A DNA stretch of 64,000 nt from CAIYYX01 sp035530135 (GTDB lineage Bacteria > Pseudomonadota > Gammaproteobacteria > Burkholderiales > Rhodocyclaceae). The notes under the pieces are model-generated. The model was not told the DNA's origin. It saw only the letters and a program-made list of their open reading frames with translations, and did no database searches. The DNA lies in NCBI GenBank assembly GCA_035530135.1, contig DATKVJ010000121.1, positions 1 to 64,000 on the forward strand, in the 5' to 3' direction. Position numbers and translations under genes: made by a program. Positions 43,386 through 50,473 of this stretch are shown piece by piece (position 1 is the stretch's first letter; every line of letters starts with the position of its first letter).

Positions 43386-43931
43386 GTGGCTAGGGTTCTG
43401 ATCCTTCACGCCAGCTGCGAGGGTCAGACGGCGCGGATCGCCGGGCGCATAGCGCAGACGCTAAGGGAAATAGGTCACGCCGCAGACGTAATCCCTGCCA
43501 GGGGCTTTCAGGCCGGGTTCGGAACGGAGAAATACGATGCGGTGATGATCGGCTCCTCTATCCATTACGGTCATCACCCGGCCTATCTGCGCACTCTGTT
43601 GCGCCGCCACCGCGCTGCCTTGGAGGCAATGCCGAGCGCCTTCTTCTCGGTGAGCCTAAGCGCCGGCGGTCCGGGAGCAAGACCTCGGGCAGCCAGGCGC
43701 TATCTTGAGGACTTTCAGCGCCAGATCGGCTGGCGACCGCAATTGACCACGACCTTCGGAGGGGCGCTACAGTTCAGCAAGTACGGGAGATTCAAGCGCC
43801 TGCTGATGATCATGATCGTTGGCCTGGCTGGGGGTAATACCGATGCCGCGCGGGACTATGAATACACCGACTGGAATGCCGTAGGACTCTTTACTGAAAC
43901 TTTCGCACAGCGGTTGAGCAGTGGCGACTGA
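43386..43931 (+). CDS. hemG: HemG-like flavodoxin (menaquinone-dependent protoporphyrinogen oxidase)
   Basis: This 181-residue flavodoxin-fold protein has VLILHASCEGQTARIA as FMN phosphate loop, then GSSIHYGHHPAYLR and the HemG-specific insert and tail ALQFSKYGRFKRLLM...GGNTDAARDYEYTDW. HemG oxidises protoporphyrinogen IX to protoporphyrin IX using quinone, the anaerobic route to heme. The GTG at 43386 is used, since no ATG lies nearby. It is 65 bp after the CbcL-like gene and may be co-transcribed, so heme supply could follow anaerobic cytochrome demand. A general flavodoxin role is less likely given the tail. Confidence 0.85.
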   Translation: MARVLILHASCEGQTARIAGRIAQTLREIGHAADVIPARGFQAGFGTEKYDAVMIGSSIHYGHHPAYLRTLLRRHRAALEAMPSAFFSVSLSAGGPGARPRAARRYLEDFQRQIGWRPQLTTTFGGALQFSKYGRFKRLLMIMIVGLAGGNTDAARDYEYTDWNAVGLFTETFAQRLSSGD

Positions 43932-43958
43932 CGAAATGGTGTGGTCAAGCTCAAAAAA

Positions 43959-44081
43959 CTAAGCGCCGATTAGCCATGAAAGCGCCGCTAGGATGAAGAA
44001 CAAGCCGATAACAAGCCACGCGGCAAAAGACATCCGTAACACAATCAAGTTTGAAATCTTCGGCATGTGAAAAGTGAGCAT
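43959..44081 (-). CDS. Single-TM 40-residue peptide
   Basis: This short gene starts at 44081 behind a GAGGAG ribosome-binding site. It encodes 40 residues with a polar start (MLTFHMPKISN) and one hydrophobic helix (residues ~13-39, ending SWLIGA). It is divergent from another small membrane protein gene at 44331, and the two share the leader GGAGACCATCATG. No family is recognised. Small TM peptides of this size often serve as accessory subunits of redox complexes, but there is no direct evidence. Confidence 0.5.
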   Translation of the reverse strand: MLTFHMPKISNLIVLRMSFAAWLVIGLFFILAALSWLIGA

Positions 44082-44270
44082 GATGGTCTCCTCGTTTTCT
44101 ATTGTCGAGAGTAATACCCCCTCTTTATAGACCATGACCTTAGAATTGATACTTGCTTTAGCATCCGCTCGGCCCTGACAATCCCTATCGTCTTCAGTCC
44201 ATGTGCATAACATGGAGTCGCTAACTGCACGGCGTGGCCCGAAATACCCCTGGTCGTTTTTCTAGCCTAT

Positions 44271-44284
44271 TTGATCTATATTGG
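44271..44284 (+). promoter_or_regulatory. Half-conserved FNR-like site
   Basis: TTGATCTATATTGG: left half and spacer match the other boxes in the window, right half degenerate. It lies 46 bp before the ATG at 44331, too close for the -41.5 geometry unless the transcript is nearly leaderless. Confidence 0.35.
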
Positions 44285-44330
44285 GATCGAGTTCGTGCCG
44301 ATTGCCAAAACATTCAAAAAGGAGACCATC

Positions 44331-44573
44331 ATGGCTGATATTGACAGAAGCGGGGTTTTCGGTCTGCGTACTGCAGCCCTAGCCTTGCTGACGACCTGCC
44401 CGCTTGCCCTTTTCTTTCTCCTCGTGTCCTGGATCGCGGGCGGTAGCGCTTTCAAAGACAGCATCTTCGGCAATTACGCGCTGACTTTCCTGCTTCTCGG
44501 GGTTGTGGCGGGGCTTATTTGCGCTTTACGCTCTCGGGCTGCGGATAAGACCGAAGAACAGACAAGACATTAA
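44331..44573 (+). CDS. Small two-TM membrane protein
   Basis: This 80-residue protein starts at an ATG with an AAGGAG site. It has two hydrophobic helices (residues ~12-38 and ~50-66) and a polar C-terminus (RSRAADKTEEQTRH). No family is recognised. It may belong to the redox island, given its FNR-like half site and divergent small-peptide partner. Confidence 0.6.
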   Translation: MADIDRSGVFGLRTAALALLTTCPLALFFLLVSWIAGGSAFKDSIFGNYALTFLLLGVVAGLICALRSRAADKTEEQTRH

Positions 44574-44728
44574 CTTCAACTGGGGAGGAATGGGCACTCG
44601 ATATCCATGCGACCCTCGGCCAATCAATCTTGGTTGGACTGATCTGACCGGACTTTCAACGAGACGCCTGCCTCTCCACGGTATCCGTGGATCGGGTTCA
44701 TTAAACGGTGACAGAGCAAGGGAGAAAA

Positions 44729-44947
44729 TCAAGCAGCCTTGCTCATCTCCTTGCGCACCAATTCGGCGCCATGGCCGTCATCCATGGAATAACTTCGACT
44801 GACAAGCACCCAGCCCTGCCGTTGCTCGCTCTCGACGGCCCGATCAAGTTCGCTCTTATTTGTGGCACAGAGCCTCAGGCGGTCGGGCGGCGGGGTACCG
44901 GCCCGGCGTTGGGCGGCGGTCGCAGCAATGAGTGTCCTCTTGACCAT
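44729..44947 (-). CDS. Doubtful small hypothetical protein
   Basis: Frame of 72 residues (MVKRTLIAATAAQRR to RKEMSKAA) with a plausible globular composition and a QGWVLVSRSYSMDDGHG segment. No ribosome-binding site is obvious and no family is recognised. It may be a real small gene or a chance frame. Confidence 0.3.
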   Translation of the reverse strand: MVKRTLIAATAAQRRAGTPPPDRLRLCATNKSELDRAVESEQRQGWVLVSRSYSMDDGHGAELVRKEMSKAA

Positions 44948-45006
44948 AGGTAAGCACAAGCAACTCAAAAAATGACATTTTACTACCCCCTCTCCTTACC
45001 GGCAAG

Positions 45007-45057
45007 TGCCTCAGGCAACCGCGCAAAAACACGGCTGCGCGGTCTGTCACGGCTGAC
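45007..45057 (+). pseudogene. Possible remnant of a class I cytochrome c
   Basis: The frame reads ATAQKHGCAVCHG and then a TGA stop. AQKHGC..CHG is the classic start of a small c551/c555-type cytochrome, but no signal peptide precedes it and nothing recognisable follows. A short conserved stretch like this could be a relic or coincidence. Confidence 0.3.
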
Positions 45058-45144
45058 CGGCCGCGGAACTTGCGAGGAAGGCTAGCGCAGGAATCGGGTA
45101 ACAAAACGGCGAGCGTGCTTCGGCTTCCGATATTTCCGATGTTG

Positions 45145-45168
45145 GGGCGGCCGGAAGAGGCCGCTCCA
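45145..45168 (-). terminator. Hairpin behind the diheme cytochrome gene
   Basis: 9-bp stem (45145-45153 with 45160-45168, one G-T) located 7 bp after the stop at 45176 on the minus strand. No T-run; a candidate terminator only. Confidence 0.45.
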
Positions 45169-45175
45169 CTCCGGC

Positions 45176-45811
45176 TCATTTGACCACGGTGATTCCCTGG
45201 TTGAACATATAAATGACCGCAGCGCGCATCTCGGCGTCGGTCAGGTCGGCCATGCCGCCACGCGCAGGCATTCCTCCGTGTCCATGTATCGCTGAACTCA
45301 CCAGGGCATCCATTCCATGCGCTCCACGTGGTATCCAGGCCGCCCGGTCGCCGATCCTGGGGGCGCCGTTCAGCCCCTCCTCATGGCATTTGACGCACTG
45401 CTCTTTCACTATACTTTGACCGGAACGGGGAACGATTTTGCTGGCCTTGTCGGTCGGTTCGGCCCAGTGGCCGCCAGACTGATTGACCATATAGGTGATG
45501 GCGCGCTCGATTTCATAGTCGCTGACATTGGGATTGCCGCCATGAGCGGGCATCTTCCGGATGCCATTTAGAGCCGAATGAGTCAATCCGCCCAAGCCCT
45601 TGGCTTCACGCTGACTCCACGCCTTCTTGTCTCCGATTCTCGGCGCGCCATTGACACCCTTCTCGTGACAGGCTGAACAAACGGCCGCCACCACTTCATT
45701 GCCGCTACGTTGGCCGCTCCTGGCTTGTGCTGTTTCGGTAGCGGCCGTCATGGCAACAACGAAGCCGATCGAAACCGCGATAAGTTGTTTCGATGCTTTG
45801 ATAGAATTCAT
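45176..45811 (-). CDS. Diheme c5-type cytochrome c
   Basis: This 211-residue periplasmic protein has a signal peptide (residues 1-30, ending near TAQARSG) and two tandem c5-like domains. Each has a heme motif and a shared core: CSACHEKGVNGAPRIGDKKAW and CVKCHEEGLNGAPRIGDRAAW (each split at 20 residues or fewer in homologous use), with KMPAHGGN and GGMPARGG providing Met ligands. The start at 45811 (MNSIKASKQL) is preferred over upstream frames that run through the FNR box. The two domains are internal duplicates. The pseudogene at 16385-16737 corresponds to its second domain. Confidence 0.9.
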   Translation of the reverse strand: MNSIKASKQLIAVSIGFVVAMTAATETAQARSGQRSGNEVVAAVCSACHEKGVNGAPRIGDKKAWSQREAKGLGGLTHSALNGIRKMPAHGGNPNVSDYEIERAITYMVNQSGGHWAEPTDKASKIVPRSGQSIVKEQCVKCHEEGLNGAPRIGDRAAWIPRGAHGMDALVSSAIHGHGGMPARGGMADLTDAEMRAAVIYMFNQGITVVK

Positions 45812-45914
45812 GGCTATATTCACTATTGTCAGGGGGTGAACTGCAACATGCCCTCCTTGCCACTGAAGGACGCTCAATATGAACCCATATTGAGCGCAAT
45901 GGCCTGAGCGCAAT

Positions 45915-45928
45915 TTGACCTTGATCAA
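45915..45928 (-). promoter_or_regulatory. FNR/ANR-type box between the diheme cytochrome and MFS genes
   Basis: TTGACCTTGATCAA matches the classical TTGAC/T-N4-ATCAA site. It is 103 bp upstream of the diheme cytochrome start (minus strand), with an AATAT-containing -10 candidate at 45887-45892, and 63 bp upstream of the MFS gene on the other strand. The cytochrome is the likelier target. Confidence 0.65.
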
Positions 45929-45991
45929 ATATAACTATGGTAGTTGTATCCGCCGGAACCGGCTGTGCGCTCATCCCCCTGTCTGTACCAT

Positions 45992-47170
45992 ATGATCATG
46001 AAAAAAACACTCGCACCGCTCCTGGTCACGCTTGCCATCCAGGTGATGACCGCGCTCTCGATGATGGCGGTCCCCGTGCTGGCGACCAATGCCGCAGCCG
46101 ATATCGGCGTCTCCGCCACCTATATCGGCTTATTCGTCGCCCTTGTCTATCTCGGCGCGATGATTTCCTCGGTGGCCGGCGGTGCCCTAGTGTTGCGCTT
46201 TGGTGCCATCCGCATGAGCCAGGCCTGCCTGCTCCTTTGCACGACGGGTCTGTCCATCGCCATGCTCGGCCACCCCGTGGCCATGGTCGTCGCGGCACTG
46301 GTGATCGGCTGCGGCTACGGCCCGATCACTCCGGCCAGTTCTCATGTGCTGGCGAAAAGCACACCGCCGCACCTCACCGGCTTGGTCTTCTCGCTCAAGC
46401 AGACCGGTGTGCCTCTCGGCGGCGCGCTGGCCGGCCTACTGGTACCGCCGCTGGTGATCCAGGCCAGTTGGCGCGAAGCCCTGGCCAGCGTATCGGCTTC
46501 CTGCGTCGCCGTTGCGGCTCTGGCGCAAGCGGTACGCCCGGGGATCGATTGTGACCGCGAACCGGGACGGCGCATCGACTTCGTCGCCGTCTTCGCTCCC
46601 CTCAAGCTGGTTCTGGGAGACCCCCCGATCCGCGCCTTGGCCCTGGCCTCCGTGCTCTACTCGGCGATGCAGCTTTGCCTGATGGGCTATCTGGTCACCT
46701 ATCTGGTCCAGGATCTCGCAATGTCGCTGGTGAACGCGGGGGTCATGCTGGCGATAGCGCAGACCGGCGGCATCCTCGGCCGCATCGTCTGGGGCACCAT
46801 GGCCGACCGCTGGATCCGGCCTCAGCGCATGTTCGGCCTGCTCGGCATAACCATGGCGGCCGGCGCTGCGGCAGCCGCGATGTTCTCACCCGGCTGGCCG
46901 GTTTCGGCTTTGATGCTTGCGGTGGGGCTGTTCGGCGCCGCAGCGATCGGCTGGAACGGCGTCATGCTGGCACAGGTAGCGCGCTTGGCATCGCCGGGCA
47001 AGGCCGGCCTAGCGACCGGAGGCACGCTGTTCTTCACCTTCTTCGGCGTGGTCGCCGGCCCTCCGCTGTTCGGCGCCATCGTCGGTGCCGGCCTGGGCTA
47101 TCCGGTGGCGTACCTGTTGCTGGCACTGCCTGCACTCGCGGTCGGGCTGCGCTTCACCTTTGGCCGTTGA
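45992..47170 (+). CDS. MFS transporter
   Basis: This 392-residue inner-membrane transporter has about twelve TM helices. The first half has GGALVLRFGAIRMSQ (loop 2-3 motif region) and CGYGPITPASSHVLAKSTPP; the second half has GRIVWGTMADRW, the equivalent loop 8-9 motif. The ATG at 45992 (with another at 45998) starts just before the first helix. The substrate is unknown; the general resemblance is to CynX/anion-cation family MFS proteins. Its 3' end overlaps the converging flavin reductase gene by 17 bp. Confidence 0.85.
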   Translation: MIMKKTLAPLLVTLAIQVMTALSMMAVPVLATNAAADIGVSATYIGLFVALVYLGAMISSVAGGALVLRFGAIRMSQACLLLCTTGLSIAMLGHPVAMVVAALVIGCGYGPITPASSHVLAKSTPPHLTGLVFSLKQTGVPLGGALAGLLVPPLVIQASWREALASVSASCVAVAALAQAVRPGIDCDREPGRRIDFVAVFAPLKLVLGDPPIRALALASVLYSAMQLCLMGYLVTYLVQDLAMSLVNAGVMLAIAQTGGILGRIVWGTMADRWIRPQRMFGLLGITMAAGAAAAAMFSPGWPVSALMLAVGLFGAAAIGWNGVMLAQVARLASPGKAGLATGGTLFFTFFGVVAGPPLFGAIVGAGLGYPVAYLLLALPALAVGLRFTFGR

Positions 47171-47651
47171 GCAGGGGGCCAAGTTGGCGGTACTGGCCAC
47201 CTTGAAAAACCAACGGCGGCCGATTGGAGATCGCGAAACCCTCTACCTGGCCGACGAAGATCAGGTGATCGCCGCCGGCGTGATGCGTTTCGTTGCGGCA
47301 CTCGAACCAGGCGCAGCAGCCTGGAAGCAGGAGCGCACCACCGGCGCCCACGGTGAAATCGAGGCCTGCGAACTTGTCCGCCTGCGTCGCGGCGAAGCGC
47401 TGTGACAATACCTGTTGGTCCTGCGCCAGAACGTTGATGGCGTAATGGCTGCAGTTCTGGAAAGCCGGCAGCGACGGCGAATGGAGCGACAGGCTCCACA
47501 ACACCAGCGGCGGGTCGAGCGACACCGAGGCGAATGAGTTAATGGTGAGACCCGCGGTCGAACCGTCCTGGGCACGGGCCGTGATGACGGTGACGCCCGT
47601 GGGGTAGCTGCCCAGCGCGTTGCGAAAAGCGCGCGTGTCGAATTCGCTCAT
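47154..47651 (-). CDS. Flavin reductase domain protein
   Basis: This 165-residue protein belongs to the NAD(P)H:FMN oxidoreductase (HpaC/RutF-like) family: FRNALGSYPTGVTVITA, GLTINSFASVSLDPPLVLWSL, HYAINVLAQDQQVLSQRFA and the C-terminal H-LIFVGQV segment are all present. It reduces flavin for a partner monooxygenase or acts as a flavoprotein reductase. No monooxygenase gene is nearby. It overlaps the MFS gene tail to tail and is divergent from purT. Confidence 0.88.
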   Translation of the reverse strand: MSEFDTRAFRNALGSYPTGVTVITARAQDGSTAGLTINSFASVSLDPPLVLWSLSLHSPSLPAFQNCSHYAINVLAQDQQVLSQRFAATQADKFAGLDFTVGAGGALLLPGCCAWFECRNETHHAGGDHLIFVGQVEGFAISNRPPLVFQGGQYRQLGPLLNGQR

Positions 47652-47768
47652 TGGCGTATCAGCGTTTTTAGGGAGGCAGGGCGGTGCCACGGCCTCGGTG
47701 CAGTTCCTAAGTACAGACAAATCACTATCCTCGGCTAGAATGTTTCCATTTGCTCGATGGAAGCTACC

Positions 47769-48971
47769 ATGAGACTCGGCACCCCCTTGTCCCCGTCTGC
47801 CACGCGCGTGATGCTGCTCGGCAGCGGCGAACTCGGCAAGGAAGTGATTATCGCCTTGCAGCGCCTCGGCGTCGAGGTGATCGCGGTGGACCGCTACCCG
47901 GGCGCGCCGGGAATGCAGGTCGCGCACCGCAACCACGTCGTCGACATGACCAATGGAGCCGTCTTGCGCGCGCTGGTCGAGCGCGAGAGGCCGCAGCTGA
48001 TCGTGCCGGAGATCGAGGCGATCGCCACCGACATGCTGGTGGAGATCGAGCGGGCCGGCCTGGCCGAGGTCATCCCCACCGCCCGTGCGGCACGTCTCAC
48101 CATGAACCGAGAGGGCATCAGGCGGCTGGCGGCCGAGGAACTGGGCCTGCCGACCTCGCCCTACCACTTCGCCGATTCACTGGCGGAACTTCAGGCGGCC
48201 ATCGCCGGCGGCATCGGCTACCCCTGCCTGGTCAAACCGGTGATGTCGTCTTCCGGCAAGGGCCAGTCGCTGCTGCGCTCGCCGCAAGATGTAGCCAGCG
48301 CCTGGGACTACGCCTGCGCCGGCGGCAGAGTCAGGCAGAGCCGCGTCATCGCCGAGGGCTTCATCGACTTCGACTATGAAATCACCCTGCTCACCGTGCG
48401 GGCCAAAGGCCCGAACGGTGCGATCCAGACCCATTTTTGCGAACCCATCGGCCATCTCCAGGTGCATGGCGATTACGTCGAATCCTGGCAGCCGATGATC
48501 ATGACGGACCTGGCGCTGAATAGAGCGCGCGCAATCGCCGGGGCAGTCACCGACAATCTGGGCGGCCGCGGCATCTTCGGCGTCGAACTGTTCGTCAAGG
48601 GCGATCAGGTCTGGTTCTCCGAGGTCAGCCCGCGCCCGCACGACACCGGCTTGGTCACGCTGTGCTCGCAGCGACTGTCGGAGTTCGAACTGCACGCCCG
48701 CGCGATCCTCGGGCTGCCGGTGGATGTCTCGCTGCGGGAACCCGGCGCCTCGGCGGTGATCTACGGCGGCATCGAAGCAAGGGGCATCGCCTTCGAAGGT
48801 GTGGCAGACGCCCTGGCCGTACCGCAATCCGATCTAAGACTGTTCGGCAAGCCGGAGAGCTTCGTCAGAAGGCGCATGGGGGTCGCCTTGGCCAACGGCC
48901 GCGACACCGAAGAGGCGCGGACGCGCGCTAAACTCGCGGCGAGTCGGGTACGACCGGCCAAGGTCGGCTGA
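47769..48971 (+). CDS. purT: Formate-dependent phosphoribosylglycinamide formyltransferase
   Basis: This 400-residue ATP-grasp enzyme makes formyl-GAR from GAR, formate and ATP in purine synthesis. It begins MRLGTPLSPSATRVMLLGSGELGKE as in PurT, with the ATP-grasp core YPCLVKPVMSSSGKGQS, the FCEPIGHLQVHGDYVESWQP segment and VSPRPHDTGLVT. The ATG at 47769 is preferred over the in-frame ATG at 47757 because of the family start and a GGAAG site. It is one of three formate-handling functions in the window, along with frc and the formate dehydrogenase. Confidence 0.96.
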   Translation: MRLGTPLSPSATRVMLLGSGELGKEVIIALQRLGVEVIAVDRYPGAPGMQVAHRNHVVDMTNGAVLRALVERERPQLIVPEIEAIATDMLVEIERAGLAEVIPTARAARLTMNREGIRRLAAEELGLPTSPYHFADSLAELQAAIAGGIGYPCLVKPVMSSSGKGQSLLRSPQDVASAWDYACAGGRVRQSRVIAEGFIDFDYEITLLTVRAKGPNGAIQTHFCEPIGHLQVHGDYVESWQPMIMTDLALNRARAIAGAVTDNLGGRGIFGVELFVKGDQVWFSEVSPRPHDTGLVTLCSQRLSEFELHARAILGLPVDVSLREPGASAVIYGGIEARGIAFEGVADALAVPQSDLRLFGKPESFVRRRMGVALANGRDTEEARTRAKLAASRVRPAKVG

Positions 48972-48992
48972 CCCCCTCAACCGCGCGCCGCT

Positions 48993-49286
48993 TCAGACGC
49001 AACCAGTCGGTTTGGGCAAGCCGCCGTACTTGGTGATGGGTTTCATCGGACCGGTCAGCCAAAGCTCGAAAATTTCCTTCTGATCCATTTCGATGTACTT
49101 GGCGAACTTGCGGATCGGCGGCACCACGTTGAACTCTTCGAAATACTCGCGAGCCTTGATGATCTGCTGCCACTTCACCTCATCCAACTCGAAGCCGTCG
49201 GCCGCGGCCATGTCGCGGGCGATTTCCGGGGTCCATTGGCTCATGTCGGTCAAATAGCCGTCGCCATCTCGTTCCAGGGTAGTCAT
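48993..49286 (-). CDS. TusE/DsrC-family sulfur-relay protein with a single cysteine
   Basis: This 97-residue cytoplasmic sulfur carrier ends GGLPKPTGCV, with the conserved penultimate cysteine on the flexible C-terminal arm. The second cysteine of true DsrC, eleven residues upstream (CKIAGLPKPTGC pattern), is a threonine here (ITKYGGLPKPTGC). So it cannot form the intramolecular disulfide or trisulfide used with dissimilatory sulfite reductase. It is therefore TusE-like (tRNA 2-thiouridine sulfur relay) or an unusual DsrC-like carrier. The core MSQWTPEIARDMAAADG and FEEFNVVPPIRKFAKYI is well conserved. No tusBCD or dsr genes are in view. Confidence 0.9.
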   Translation of the reverse strand: MTTLERDGDGYLTDMSQWTPEIARDMAAADGFELDEVKWQQIIKAREYFEEFNVVPPIRKFAKYIEMDQKEIFELWLTGPMKPITKYGGLPKPTGCV

Positions 49287-49400
49287 AGATCATGCCTCGA
49301 AGTAGGGGGCCGGACCGGATCCGGGCGGCCACAGTTGATTAAGCTTAAACTATTAAATAATATCAGATCAAATTAGTCAAGTAATAATGGGGTTTCAGCG

Positions 49401-50456
49401 ATGACCGCAGCCGGCGATTTCTCCGCGAGACTGGTCATCTGGCACGAGCAGCACGGTCGCCACGACCTGCCCTGGCAGCGGACCCAGGATCCGTATCGCG
49501 TCTGGCTGTCGGAGATCATGCTGCAGCAGACCCAGGTCGCCACCGTCATTCCGTATTACCTGCGCTTTCTGGAACGCTTCCCGAATCTGGCGACGCTGGC
49601 GGCCGCGCCCGTGGCGGAGGTGATGGTGCTGTGGAGCGGGCTGGGCTACTACGCCCGGGCGCGCAACGCCCACGCCTGCGCCCGGGTCGTGATGCAGGCA
49701 TACGGCGGCCGGTTTCCCCCGGACGCCTCGCTCATCGCACAGCTGCCCGGCATCGGGCCATCCACCGCCAATGCGATCGCGGCGTTTTGCTTCGGGGCGT
49801 CGGCGGCGATCCTCGACGGCAACGTCAAGCGCGTGCTCTGCCGCCACTTCGGCCTGTCGGGCTATCCCGGCGAACCGTCTGTCGAGAAAGGGCTGTGGCG
49901 CCTGGCAACATCACTGCTGCCGCCGGACGCCGTCGGCACTTACATCCAGGCGCAGATGGATCTCGGCGCCACGGTGTGCACGCGCGTAAAGCCGCGTTGC
50001 GGCGTCTGCCCGCTGGCCAAAACCTGCGTCGCTCTGTGCCAAGATCGGGTCAGACAATTGCCCGAGGGACGGCCGAGGAAGGCGCTACCGAGCAAAGAGA
50101 CCACGGTGTTGCTGCTCATCGACGCGGAACGCGTGCTGCTCCATTGCCGTCCGCCATCAGGCATCTGGGGTGGCTTGTGGAGCCTGCCTGAATTGCCGCA
50201 AGGTATGGAGCCGATCGCGTATGCGGCGACGGCCCTGGGTTGCGAGGTGGGCAGCTTCCTGGCGCTTCCGCCGGCGCGCCACGCCTTCACGCACTTCCGT
50301 CTGACGCTGCAACCCCTGCTGGGTTGCGCTCGTCTCCTGCCGCGCATCGCGGAGCGCACCGATCAGCGCTGGCTCGCCCGCCCGGAACTCGCCGCGGCGG
50401 CGCTGCCGGCTCCGATCCGCAGACTGCTCGAAGCGGCATTCCAGGCGCCAGGATAG
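49401..50456 (+). CDS. mutY: A/G-specific adenine DNA glycosylase
   Basis: This 351-residue repair enzyme removes A opposite 8-oxo-G. HhH-GPD domain: LPWQRTQDPYRVWLSEIMLQQTQV (catalytic Glu in SEIMLQQT), LPGIGPSTANAIAAF hairpin and AILDGNVKRVLCR with the catalytic Asp. The [4Fe-4S] loop is C-x6-C-x2-C-x5-C (CTRVKPRCGVCPLAKTC). A C-terminal NUDIX-like domain recognises 8-oxo-G. It is divergent from the TusE-like gene. Confidence 0.97.
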   Translation: MTAAGDFSARLVIWHEQHGRHDLPWQRTQDPYRVWLSEIMLQQTQVATVIPYYLRFLERFPNLATLAAAPVAEVMVLWSGLGYYARARNAHACARVVMQAYGGRFPPDASLIAQLPGIGPSTANAIAAFCFGASAAILDGNVKRVLCRHFGLSGYPGEPSVEKGLWRLATSLLPPDAVGTYIQAQMDLGATVCTRVKPRCGVCPLAKTCVALCQDRVRQLPEGRPRKALPSKETTVLLLIDAERVLLHCRPPSGIWGGLWSLPELPQGMEPIAYAATALGCEVGSFLALPPARHAFTHFRLTLQPLLGCARLLPRIAERTDQRWLARPELAAAALPAPIRRLLEAAFQAPG

Positions 50457-50473
50457 CCGGACGGCCAGCCCGC

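Larger units (their letters stand above)
44574..45175. other. Gene-poor region with degraded sequence
   Basis: About 600 bp with no confident gene. It contains one doubtful minus-strand frame (44729-44947), a short stretch resembling a cytochrome c heme site interrupted by a stop (45007-45057), and a hairpin (45145-45168). Confidence 0.5.
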
